The translations under genes were made by a program, and so were the position numbers. Below the pieces are notes generated by a model. That model worked only from the letters and a program-made list of their open reading frames with translations, was not told the origin of the DNA and did not search any database. A stretch of 64,000 nucleotides of DNA, taken from NCBI GenBank assembly GCA_903901875.1, contig CAIUSO010000050.1, positions 1 through 64,000 of the forward strand, read 5' to 3'. The stretch comes from an uncultured Geobacteraceae bacterium. GTDB taxonomy: Bacteria > Desulfobacterota > Desulfuromonadia > Geobacterales > Pseudopelobacteraceae. Positions 40,573 to 49,357 of the stretch are shown here, piece by piece (position 1 is the stretch's first letter; each line of letters starts with the position of its first letter).

Positions 40573-41022
40573 TTAACCTCGTTTGGGGAGCACCACAATG
40601 CTGAGCCAGAAATCCTCAATGGACCGGACAACACGTAAAAACTGATTTAAATCGATAGGTTTGGTGACATAGCAATTGGCGTGTAAATTATAACTTTTCA
40701 GAACATCTTCCTCACTACGCGAGGTTGTCAGTATTACCACCGGAATCCTTTTTAAATCATCATCTGATTTAATTTCAGCCAGCACCTGTCGTCCGTCAAT
40801 CTTTGGCAGGTTAAGATCCAAGAGAATGAGATCCGGTCGCGGTGCAGTGGAAAAACGGCCTTGTTGTCGCAGAAAGGCGAGTGCTTCTTCACCGTCCTCA
40901 ACAATATGGAGCTGGTTACTGATTTTGCTCTCTTCCAATGCTTCGCGAGCCAGACAGGCATCCCCAGGGTTATCCTCTACCAGCAGAATTTCAATTGATT
41001 TCAATCTGTCATGTTCGGTCAT
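40573..41022 (-). CDS. Rcp1-type response regulator
   Basis: 149 aa from the ATG at 41022, which has an aaagga site; an in-frame ATG at 41040 overlaps the upstream stop. A long receiver of the Rcp1 family: VEDNPGDACLAREAL, the insertion EALAFLRQQGRFSTAPRPDL, phospho-Asp in LLDLNLP, Thr in LTTSRSEED, and Lys in VTKPID. Such regulators pair with phytochrome-like kinases, which is what the upstream gene encodes. There is no output domain, so phosphate probably passes on to the REC-kinase at 38666 by direct or Hpt-mediated transfer. Confidence 0.92.
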   Translation of the reverse strand: MTEHDRLKSIEILLVEDNPGDACLAREALEESKISNQLHIVEDGEEALAFLRQQGRFSTAPRPDLILLDLNLPKIDGRQVLAEIKSDDDLKRIPVVILTTSRSEEDVLKSYNLHANCYVTKPIDLNQFLRVVRSIEDFWLSIVVLPKRG

Positions 41023-41036
41023 TTCTCTGTTTCCTT

Positions 41037-43634
41037 TCATTTTGGTAACGTAAAAAAGAAGGTAGTACCTTTTCCCAACTCGGATTCAAACCATATCCTT
41101 CCACCATGACGGGCGACAATACGTTTGCAGACGGCAAGCCCAATACCGGTTCCTGCGTATTCTCTCCGCGAATGAAGTCGCTGAAAGATAATAAAAACTT
41201 TTTCCTTATACTGCTGTTCAATTCCGATACCATTATCTCTGACAGAAAAACACCATTCATTGTCACGTTCAGTTGCAGCCACATGTATTACAGGTGTACG
41301 CTCACTATGGAACTTTATGGCATTTGCCAGCAGATTCTGGAATAGCTGAATAAGCTGCAATTTATCAACGCATACCTCTGGTAGTTCATCATGGGTAATT
41401 TCAGCGTTATTTTCAGTGATTGCTGCATAGAGATTCTTCACGGCAACTTCAAAAACCTGAGTAGTATTTGTCGGTTCCGGTTCCTTGCCCTGGCTGTTTA
41501 CACGAGAATAAAGGAGTAGATCGTTGATGAGTCCCTGCATGCGTATCGCACCATCTACCGCAAAATCAATATACTGTTTTGCCTTATCGTCAAGTTGGTT
41601 TTCATAGCGCTTGGCGAGCATTTGTGTGAAACTTGATACCATACGGAGCGGTTCCTGAAGGTCATGGGATGCGACATAGGCAAACTGTTGGAGCTCTTCA
41701 TTGGATCTTTCAAGCTCCGCAGTATATCTCTTTAAGGCCTCTTCTGCCTTTTTAAGCTCAGTAATGTCTCGGGTGACCTTAACGAAACCGCGCAACTCTC
41801 CCAAAGAGTCATACAGGGCATTTATGGCGACATTTGCGTTGAAACATGATCCATCTTTCTTGACGCGTAACCCTTCAACTTCAAAGCGTCCCTCTTTGGT
41901 GGCACGTGCCAGTTCCGCATCTGGTTTTCCCTCTTCGATATCTTTCGGAGTATAAAAACACGCAAAATAGTGGCCAATTATTTCCTCTGCATGATAACCC
42001 TTGATATGCTCCGCACCCGCATTCCAGCTGATTATATGCCCACTGGCATCCAGCATGATGATGGCATAGTCCCTGATACTTTCCACCATCATACGAAAGC
42101 GTACTTCATTTTCCCAGAGTGCTTCTTCAGCCTTCTTTCGTTCAGTGATATTGATTACCATGCCGCATGAACCAACAGAGTCGTGACCGCAGCTAAGGAT
42201 CTGAGCCCATGAAATGAATGCCCATACGATGTTTCCCTTACTGGTGAGGAGGCGACACTCTCTGGTGTGAAGTTGGTCTCCGTTTTGAAGGATTTCCTCG
42301 TTGATAATGTTACCGGTATCTTCTGTGTGCAGGTAATAATTAAATTGTTTCCCGATCATTTCCTGCTGACTATATTCCAGCATGGTGCAGAATTGAGAAT
42401 TAACAAAAGTTATAATTTGATTCACATCGATGGTAAAAATTCCTTCGTTCGATGTTTCGACGATAAGACGGTATTTTTCCTCACTTTGTCGGAGAGCTTC
42501 AGCGGTATGCTCTTTTTTGTATATTTCGGAAACAAGTAGCTCCTGTTTTGATTGTAACTCGGAGGTGCGCTCAGTAACTGTCTGTTCCAACACTTCCTGG
42601 TAACGCTGAATCTCCTCCGCTGCCAACAGGCTTCGTTTCCAACTTCTGATTATTAATAGTAAAGAAACGAGTGTCGCAAGAAAGAACAAAAGCAGCAATG
42701 CAGCCATAACAACAGCTTCATGCCACCAATCTGACAGGTAGTCACCCGATGCCCGACCGACATTAATATAGACCGGATAGCGGGACACTTTTCGATACGA
42801 AAAAATTCGTGGCACTTTATCAATGCTGCCACGATTTTTATAGGTGCCAATTGTCAGCCCTTTATTGATCATCGTTTGAAAATCTTTAGAAACGGTTTTA
42901 TTGCCAATACCCGCCCCGGCAGCTTCCGGATAACGGACAATAATACCAAGATCAATATCCCGAAGGGTTACAACACCATTTTTGCCGAAATTGAAATGGG
43001 AAAATTTACTATTGAAATAATTTAATGCAATGTTGCCGTGGACGACCCCGGCAAAGGTTCCATCCGGTTTATTGAGGCGCCTGGCGATAACGATAATCCA
43101 CTTATTACTGACACGTCCAAAAAGAGGTTTTGAGATAAAAAGAGTGGCCGAAGGATTTTTTCTTAGTGTGATAAAATATTCGCGATCAGCAACGGAGGCT
43201 ACTACGCCTGAGTTAGAGTTTACACCATACTTGATATCGCCCTTCTCGTCGGCAATACGCAAGTTATCAACTTCTGGCACGAACTTAAGTTGCTCTGCCA
43301 TATATGCGTCAATACGAACCTTTGAGAGCCCCTCAGCTGATAATTGACGTTCCGCCTCACCTTTGACAACCTTGAGGAGAAGATCGACCTTGTCAAAAAC
43401 GCTTTCAAGACTGAATTCCAAAGAACGCGTCATGTTTTCAACTTCAATAATTACCTGCTTTTCATACTGAAGCCATCTCTTGTAAAGATCATAGGCAGAG
43501 ATACTGACCACAAACGCATTGATTGTCAGAGCGATAAGTATGAGTTTGAACAGAAAAGAAGCACGCGAGGATGGCTGAGAATGCGGCTGAATATGAAGCT
43601 GAGACGGTTTGTCAAAACTGTTGTGCTTTTGCAA
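41037..43634 (-). CDS. Cache-PAS-PAS phytochrome-style sensor kinase
   Basis: 865 aa. The start is a TTG, but a GGGAGGTG site lies four bases before it and no better start exists. A membrane helix (about 25-45), a periplasmic double-Cache region (about 48-285, with FISKPLFGRVSNKWIIVIARRL and GVVHGNIAL split over its strands) and a second helix (about 300-322) precede a coil and two PAS domains (about 375-490, 495-620). HisKA has the motif SHDLQEPLRM with His657, then HATPase_c (DNGIGIE, GTGIGLAVCKRIV). This kinase type typically partners an Rcp1-like receiver, encoded directly downstream. It lacks the GAF/PHY bilin-binding region, so it is not a light sensor; ligand sensing by Cache is more likely. 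Confidence 0.92.
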   Translation of the reverse strand: MQKHNSFDKPSQLHIQPHSQPSSRASFLFKLILIALTINAFVVSISAYDLYKRWLQYEKQVIIEVENMTRSLEFSLESVFDKVDLLLKVVKGEAERQLSAEGLSKVRIDAYMAEQLKFVPEVDNLRIADEKGDIKYGVNSNSGVVASVADREYFITLRKNPSATLFISKPLFGRVSNKWIIVIARRLNKPDGTFAGVVHGNIALNYFNSKFSHFNFGKNGVVTLRDIDLGIIVRYPEAAGAGIGNKTVSKDFQTMINKGLTIGTYKNRGSIDKVPRIFSYRKVSRYPVYINVGRASGDYLSDWWHEAVVMAALLLLFFLATLVSLLLIIRSWKRSLLAAEEIQRYQEVLEQTVTERTSELQSKQELLVSEIYKKEHTAEALRQSEEKYRLIVETSNEGIFTIDVNQIITFVNSQFCTMLEYSQQEMIGKQFNYYLHTEDTGNIINEEILQNGDQLHTRECRLLTSKGNIVWAFISWAQILSCGHDSVGSCGMVINITERKKAEEALWENEVRFRMMVESIRDYAIIMLDASGHIISWNAGAEHIKGYHAEEIIGHYFACFYTPKDIEEGKPDAELARATKEGRFEVEGLRVKKDGSCFNANVAINALYDSLGELRGFVKVTRDITELKKAEEALKRYTAELERSNEELQQFAYVASHDLQEPLRMVSSFTQMLAKRYENQLDDKAKQYIDFAVDGAIRMQGLINDLLLYSRVNSQGKEPEPTNTTQVFEVAVKNLYAAITENNAEITHDELPEVCVDKLQLIQLFQNLLANAIKFHSERTPVIHVAATERDNEWCFSVRDNGIGIEQQYKEKVFIIFQRLHSRREYAGTGIGLAVCKRIVARHGGRIWFESELGKGTTFFFTLPK

Positions 43635-43655
43635 GGTTCACCTCCCATTGCCTAT

Positions 43656-44087
43656 TCAGTTTTTCAACTCCATAAACACTTTAACTTTTGCCTGAAGCAT
43701 CAATGGATTAAACGGCTTGGCTATGCAGTCCACTGCACCGGTGGAATATCCCTCATAAATGCTTTCAATGTCGTTGAAGTACGCGGACAGAAATAGTATG
43801 GGCATATGGCGCAGCCGTACCTGACCACGGATCAGCCGTGCCAGTTCAAAGCCATCCATTTCCGGCATCTGAACGTCAAGTATGGCCAAGGCGGGTGCTT
43901 CTGCTTCAGACATCAGGAGTTCCAGTGCAGCCTCACCGCTCTCGGCCAGTAACAAATCGGCACCAATATCTTCCAGGGTTGATTGAATGACAAACAGATT
44001 GCTTGACATGTCATCAACAACAAGAATTTTACAGGAATGTGATGGCACTGGTTTTGACGCTGAATTATGCGAAAATATATGTGGCAT
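43656..44087 (-). CDS. single-domain response regulator
   Basis: 143 aa, ATG with aagg six bases upstream. A receiver with VVDDMSSN, phospho-Asp in ILDVQMP, Ser in LSAYF and IAKPF. Nearly all of it is closely related to the N-terminal receiver of the hybrid kinase at 27259 in the opposite block. No output domain. Its gene is 21 bp upstream of the Cache-PAS kinase start, so it probably belongs to that transcript. Confidence 0.9.
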   Translation of the reverse strand: MPHIFSHNSASKPVPSHSCKILVVDDMSSNLFVIQSTLEDIGADLLLAESGEAALELLMSEAEAPALAILDVQMPEMDGFELARLIRGQVRLRHMPILFLSAYFNDIESIYEGYSTGAVDCIAKPFNPLMLQAKVKVFMELKN

Positions 44088-44139
44088 ATGTCGCCTTACC
44101 GATCACGGAATATCACGCGTATTAATTTGTTATCAGAGT

Positions 44140-45060
44140 TCATTTCCCCTCAGTCTCAAGACCCGGCATGGTACACACGCGGTTCCGTCCTTCAGCTTTT
44201 GCCGCATAGAGGGCCGCATCAGCCTGTTGTATCAGCTCTTTTACTGATAAACCTGTCTCCAATGAGGGAACACAGCTTGCGGCACCGATACTAACCGTGG
44301 CCGAGTAATTTTCGGGGGGTAATTTAAGGGCCTCTACATCTTTCCGTAAGCGTTCTGCAATAGTACGAGCTCCAGGTCCGTCAGAGCCCGGCAGGATACA
44401 GCCAAACTCTTCTCCTCCGTATCTTGCTGCCAGATCCGCCGCTCTGTTAAGCCCCGAATTGAGTGTCTGGGCTATTGCTCTCAGGCATTCATCACCTACT
44501 GTGTGACCATACAGATCATTAAACTTTTTGAAATGATCTATATCAATCATCAAAAGTGACAGGGTCGAACCGGTGCGCCGGGCCCTTCTCCACTCAATGT
44601 CAAGATACTCGTCAAAACGTCTTCGGTTGGCGATAGTGGTCAATACATCGGTAAACCCGATGAATTCCAGACGATCCCGTTCACGCTTTCGATCAATGTG
44701 ATTTTTTATTTTTTGACTTACAATATCCAGATTGAACGGTTTCGTAATGTAATCATCGGCACCTAAATTCAACCCGCACAATTCATTTGTGGTACTGTTA
44801 AGGGAAGTAACAAAGAAGATGGGAACTTGCCTCAGAGCGTTAATTTTCCGTATATGTCCGTAGAGTTCAAAGCCGTCCATGCCCGGCATCATTATATCCA
44901 GCAAAATTAAATCGGGAATTTGATGCTCAGCAATTGATAACGCATCAATTCCGTTCTGCGCTCCGTAAATAGTATAATCCGGACTGAGGAAAGCCTCGAG
45001 AAGCCTTATATTCGCGGGAATATCATCAACTATAAGGATGGCAGGTTTTTCAGTATGCAC
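44140..45060 (-). CDS. REC-GGDEF diguanylate cyclase
   Basis: 306 aa, GTG start with aggag six bases upstream. The receiver (1-120) has the DD pair, phospho-Asp55 and Lys107 in ITKPF. The GGDEF domain (about 135-300) keeps the catalytic GGEEF (215-219), FKKFND with Asn181, and Asp190 in GHTVGD, the residue replaced by Ser in cGAMP-making Hypr enzymes, so c-di-GMP is the predicted product. An inhibitory I-site R206-A-A-D209 lies five residues before GGEEF, implying product feedback. Phosphorylation by one of the surrounding kinases would activate it by dimerisation. It is the only c-di-GMP-metabolising enzyme in the window and a natural partner for the riboswitch at 16075. Confidence 0.94.
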   Translation of the reverse strand: MHTEKPAILIVDDIPANIRLLEAFLSPDYTIYGAQNGIDALSIAEHQIPDLILLDIMMPGMDGFELYGHIRKINALRQVPIFFVTSLNSTTNELCGLNLGADDYITKPFNLDIVSQKIKNHIDRKRERDRLEFIGFTDVLTTIANRRRFDEYLDIEWRRARRTGSTLSLLMIDIDHFKKFNDLYGHTVGDECLRAIAQTLNSGLNRAADLAARYGGEEFGCILPGSDGPGARTIAERLRKDVEALKLPPENYSATVSIGAASCVPSLETGLSVKELIQQADAALYAAKAEGRNRVCTMPGLETEGK

Positions 45061-45114
45061 CGGGAACTCCTGGGCTTATTTTGAAATTATACTGTCAACC
45101 CGCCAAAAAATACA

Positions 45115-45753
45115 TTAGCGGGGTAGTACCATGTTTTTGACCATTCGTATCTGTTCCTCAGCACATTCGGGGCACGCACCATGACTGAACACTGCATCGG
45201 AATGTTCACCAATATAGGTCTCCAGTTTGCTCCAACTTTGATTGTCATCTCTTATCTTCTTGCAATACGAGCAGATGGGGATGATTCCCTCAAGACGTTT
45301 CACACGGGAAAGTGCAGATTCCAGTGCCATCTTTTGCTGACAGAGCAAGTCACGCTGATCTTTAACAAGATCGAGTCTTTGTTTGGAAACTATATGGTTA
45401 TGTACTCTTAGTCGTAAGAGATCAATGTCAAAAGGTTTGGTTAAGTAGTCAACTCCACCCAGATGTAAACCGTGCTTCATGTTCTCATAGGTATCTAATG
45501 CTGTAAGGAATATTACGGGAATATCGGTGAATGTTTCATCTGATTTGATAATGTTACAGACATCGAAACCATTAATATCCGGCATCATAACATCGAGTAT
45601 TATAAGGTCCGGGTGGTTTACTTTTATAAGTCCGATGGCTTCATAGCCATTACCAGCCTTAATTATGTCATAAGAGTCTATCAGTGACCTTGATAAAACC
45701 TGAAGATTTATCGGTTCATCATCGACAATGAGAATAACCGGTTTATTGTTCAT
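45115..45753 (-). CDS. response regulator with C-terminal four-cysteine domain
   Basis: 212 aa from the ATG at 45753 (gggag site; an ATG at 45765 overlaps that site). The receiver (1-120) has VDDEPIN, phospho-Asp54 in ILDVMMP and LTKPF. A coiled segment (about 120-155) leads to a C-terminal module starting GIIPICSYCKKIRDD, with Cys161, Cys164, Cys194 and Cys197 in two CxxC pairs, the second in HGACPECAEE. This module ends many PAS, GAF and REC proteins in Desulfuromonadota and their relatives. The Cys arrangement suggests zinc binding, but I know of no proven function. It sits between the diguanylate cyclase and a large hybrid kinase. Confidence 0.88.
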   Translation of the reverse strand: MNNKPVILIVDDEPINLQVLSRSLIDSYDIIKAGNGYEAIGLIKVNHPDLIILDVMMPDINGFDVCNIIKSDETFTDIPVIFLTALDTYENMKHGLHLGGVDYLTKPFDIDLLRLRVHNHIVSKQRLDLVKDQRDLLCQQKMALESALSRVKRLEGIIPICSYCKKIRDDNQSWSKLETYIGEHSDAVFSHGACPECAEEQIRMVKNMVLPR

Positions 45754-45766
45754 AATGTCTCCCATT

Positions 45767-48700
45767 TTAACATTCGACTTTCCCCTTGTTTATACTGATT
45801 ACGCGATGTACTTCTTTCATAAGATCCTCTACGACAAGTGGCTTTGATACGTAACCATCAAAACCAATCTGCAAAAACCGATTTTTTTCTCCCCGCATGG
45901 CATACGCGGTGACAGCGATAACAGGCAGATGGTGAGAAGTTCCTCTTTCCCTGCTTCTTATTTCTTTTAACGCATCTTCACCATTCATAACCGGCATCTG
46001 GATATCCATAAGAACAACATCAAATGATTCCGCAGCTACTGCATTGAGACATTCCTCGCCGTTTTCAGCAATAACAACAGTGAAACCATTTTTTTTCAAA
46101 AAGGTAGCAGCAAATTGTACATTAATGGCGTTGTCTTCCACGAGGAGCACCCTGATAGACGTATTTGTCTCGATATGGGGAGCTGGATAGGCTGTCTCGG
46201 AATAAGTTGACTTCAAGGGCGAAATGCCGAAAGGAATCGTTACGCGAAAGCAACTGCCGACCCCCTGGCTACTCTCAACAGTAATCACCCCTCCCATCAA
46301 CTCAACCAATCTCCGACATATGGACAACCCGAGTCCTGTTCCCCCAAATCTCCGTGTTGTTGAGCCATTTTCCTGTACAAACGGTTCAAATATTTTCTTG
46401 AGCCCACTTTCCGATATACCGATGCCGGTATCATCCACGGATATTTCTACCAACGCAGTTGATTCCGTCAGCTCTATGTTTTTTTGAGTGATTGAAATGC
46501 TGCCATGTGAGGTAAATTTCACGGCATTACTCAACAGATTGAAGAGAATCTGTTTAAATCTCAGTTGATCACCCATGACAACAGGAGGTGTTGCCGGATC
46601 GAGCTGAACGACAAGAGCAATGTCTTTTGCGTATATGATAGATTTCTGCGAACTGGCAACTTCATTGATACACTGCTGTATACTGAGCTCTTTCCGTTCG
46701 ATGTCCGTCTTGCCGGCCTCAATTTTAGACAGATCAAGAATGTCATTGAGAAGAGATAGCAGGCTTTTCCCCGACTTTTTCAGCACACCCACGTATTCTT
46801 TTTGTTCGTCTGTCAATGGTTCCATTTCAAGAATCTGGGCCATACCGATGATGCCGTTCAGTGGTGTACGAATTTCATGACTCATATTTGCGAGGAACTC
46901 GCTTTTTGCTTTATTCGCCGATTCAGCCGCATTTTTCGCCTCATGCAACTGCTCTTCACTCCGCTTACGATCTGTTATCTCGGCAGATATACCGCATATG
47001 CCGACCACTCTATTATCTGAATTACGTATGGGGAATTTTATCGTAAGACACGTTCGTACACCCGTTGAATCCGTCAGGCTTTCTTCTATTTCAATCGTTT
47101 TATTTTGTTCAATTACCATGAGGTCGTTCTTACGGAATTCGGTGTAAACGTCTACCGGAAAAAGCTCTTCATCAGTGAATCCGATAGCAAGCTCTCTCCT
47201 GATGCCTATGACCTCCTCCCACTTTCGATTAACCAGCTTATACCGGCCATCGAGACCCTTCGCAAATATTATTGCACCGCTGTTTTGTATAATATCTGAA
47301 AGGAAGTGCTCGTTTTCCAATAATTTGAACTCCGATGTCTTCCTTTCGGTAATATCCTGAACCACACCCGATACTTCAGCCAGCAATCCCTGAGCATCAT
47401 ATGACACTTTTGCATATAACCTGAGCCATTTAATATTTTCATTGACGGTGATCCGGTATTCCCATTCAAAGGGACCGGAGCCGTCCATTACGGCATCCCA
47501 ATGTGTCGTGAATAGTGCCGAATCCTCGGCATGGATGCGCGCAATGAACGCAGCTTTGGAGAGACACATATCAGAGGGGTAGGCGTAGATACGGTAAAAC
47601 TCCTCTGATCCAAACCACTGTTCCCCTCCGTGGATAAACTTGAGTTGCCAGCTTCCCACATGGGAAATTTGCTGAGCATGGGCCAAATCCATCTCACTAT
47701 GTTTTAAATCGTTTTCGGATTTAATTCGGGTGGTTTCATTGATCTGCTGTAGTTCATGAAATGTTGCATCAAGAGTTTCGGCGGTTTCCTTAAAGTTACT
47801 GATCAAATGCTCCATTTCGGCAAAGCCGCTTTCGGGCCAGTTGATTTCCATGTCATGGTTTTCAAGTTTGGACGGCAGATTTTGAGTAATAAAACGTAAG
47901 TTATCGATGGACAGAATAACTCTCCGGCTTAATATTTCAGCAAGGAGCAGTGAACCAAGGAGTATTGCAAATATAACCGCAAATTTGCTCGTATAGCTTT
48001 CAAACAATACTGCCAGCAATGGAGCCATGGGGTGCTCCAACACAAGTTTCCACTCGCCGTACTGCCCTATGGGTTTTTCCATGACGTACAAGGAATTTCT
48101 GTACCGTTCTACGGCGGGAATGTTTGGTCGTAAGTGGGGTGTCCACCGTGTTATTTGACTATTGAGTTGATGAAATGTTCCCGGTCCACGCATAAACGGC
48201 TTGAGTACCTGCTGATCAGATCGATTACTCATAATGACGATGCCGTGACTATCAACCAACGTATACAACAGACCGACTTCGTTAAAACTGTTTCCCAGGA
48301 TATCCTGTACCTGGTCAAAATTGAGTGCAGCAAAAACCAGACCATTATATCTGCTGTTCAACAGAATCGGAGCCATCATCAATGCTCTTGGCTTGTGGGT
48401 ACCGATATTCCCCATAAAAACCTCTGATAACATCGGCTTTAAAGCTTCTTTCATACGCGTGACGTAAGGTCTTTCGGAAAAATCAGTGCCTATTACCCGG
48501 TTACCATCTTCATCAACAGCGGGAGAAAATGCTGACGATATTGAGTTGCTGTCAAGCAGAGCGACCCGTGTCATGTTTTTGTCCGACTGCCGGGCAACAT
48601 CAAGAAGTACCTGCATCTGCTGCGGAGTTTTTGAAACTGCCTGTTCAGCCAGTGCTATGATGGTAGTCCGTCTATTGAGGAACCAGGTTTCCAGCGTCTT

Positions 48701-49357
48701 CGAGATTTGCAGACTCTCCTGGTGAAGGATCTTGGTTATGTTTGCATCTGTCGTACGCAGGTCACTCTTGCTGCCAATGCCGAGTGCGATAAGCGACGGG
48801 CAGAGTACAAAAAAAGCCAGAAGGTTATACACAATTTCACGGTACGAAATAAGCGATGAGCGTGACAGCAGTGAATATCCGGTAAAGAGCAAACGGGCCG
48901 CAAGGGCGTTTGCTATTCCGTTGACCGCTTGTTTTAACATGGTAATGTATACACTGTTAATGGGAGTGTGCATGACAACATGATAGAACAGGTAGACCAG
49001 TGGCATACCAAGTAAAAGCCAGTAAATGGTAGTTGCCAACACCATCCCTATGGTGCCCTTTTTCATAATCAAACCGACAACAGCAACCTCGGTGGTCATA
49101 ATTATTATGGCATAGGGGTGATTCCAGAGGAAAAACGTATAACTGGCGATGACTGCTGCAGCGAGTATCCCCCTGCCGAGGCCAAAAAGCTGTAGAGCCA
49201 GCATGGCAAAAATGCTGCCAAAGATAAAATCAAAATTGTGAAAAATAGGATAGTTACAATAGTTGCCGATAAGCCCTGACACGATAATCAGGACAAATAA
49301 AAGGTACTGAGGAATACCACTGCTCTTGTTTAGTGTATTAGTTCGCTTGGCTGACAT
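45767..49357 (-). CDS. polytopic membrane Cache-PAS-PAS hybrid kinase
   Basis: 1196 aa, starting in a TAATG overlap with the CheB-CheR giant. The first 205 residues hold about six membrane helices of a MASE-like module beginning QYLLFVLIIVSGLIGNY. A periplasmic Cache region (about 215-455; FSERPYVTRM, MMAPILLNSRYNGLVFAALNF) and another helix (about 465-485) follow. Two PAS domains (about 580-690, 695-805), HisKA (His827 in SHEIRTPLNG), HATPase_c (DTGIGIS, GGTGLGLS) and a receiver (about 1070-1190; VEDNAIN, LMDIQMP, VSKPL) complete it. It should detect a small external ligand, while the multi-helix N-terminus may bind a membrane cue or hydrophobic ligand. Coupling to the upstream gene suggests the two kinases act together. 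Confidence 0.92.
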   Translation of the reverse strand: MSAKRTNTLNKSSGIPQYLLFVLIIVSGLIGNYCNYPIFHNFDFIFGSIFAMLALQLFGLGRGILAAAVIASYTFFLWNHPYAIIIMTTEVAVVGLIMKKGTIGMVLATTIYWLLLGMPLVYLFYHVVMHTPINSVYITMLKQAVNGIANALAARLLFTGYSLLSRSSLISYREIVYNLLAFFVLCPSLIALGIGSKSDLRTTDANITKILHQESLQISKTLETWFLNRRTTIIALAEQAVSKTPQQMQVLLDVARQSDKNMTRVALLDSNSISSAFSPAVDEDGNRVIGTDFSERPYVTRMKEALKPMLSEVFMGNIGTHKPRALMMAPILLNSRYNGLVFAALNFDQVQDILGNSFNEVGLLYTLVDSHGIVIMSNRSDQQVLKPFMRGPGTFHQLNSQITRWTPHLRPNIPAVERYRNSLYVMEKPIGQYGEWKLVLEHPMAPLLAVLFESYTSKFAVIFAILLGSLLLAEILSRRVILSIDNLRFITQNLPSKLENHDMEINWPESGFAEMEHLISNFKETAETLDATFHELQQINETTRIKSENDLKHSEMDLAHAQQISHVGSWQLKFIHGGEQWFGSEEFYRIYAYPSDMCLSKAAFIARIHAEDSALFTTHWDAVMDGSGPFEWEYRITVNENIKWLRLYAKVSYDAQGLLAEVSGVVQDITERKTSEFKLLENEHFLSDIIQNSGAIIFAKGLDGRYKLVNRKWEEVIGIRRELAIGFTDEELFPVDVYTEFRKNDLMVIEQNKTIEIEESLTDSTGVRTCLTIKFPIRNSDNRVVGICGISAEITDRKRSEEQLHEAKNAAESANKAKSEFLANMSHEIRTPLNGIIGMAQILEMEPLTDEQKEYVGVLKKSGKSLLSLLNDILDLSKIEAGKTDIERKELSIQQCINEVASSQKSIIYAKDIALVVQLDPATPPVVMGDQLRFKQILFNLLSNAVKFTSHGSISITQKNIELTESTALVEISVDDTGIGISESGLKKIFEPFVQENGSTTRRFGGTGLGLSICRRLVELMGGVITVESSQGVGSCFRVTIPFGISPLKSTYSETAYPAPHIETNTSIRVLLVEDNAINVQFAATFLKKNGFTVVIAENGEECLNAVAAESFDVVLMDIQMPVMNGEDALKEIRSRERGTSHHLPVIAVTAYAMRGEKNRFLQIGFDGYVSKPLVVEDLMKEVHRVISINKGKVEC

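Noticed and set aside
41037-43634. True bacteriophytochrome
   Set aside because: The kinase core and Rcp1 partner look phytochrome-like, but there is no GAF/PHY region and the sensor is a periplasmic Cache domain.
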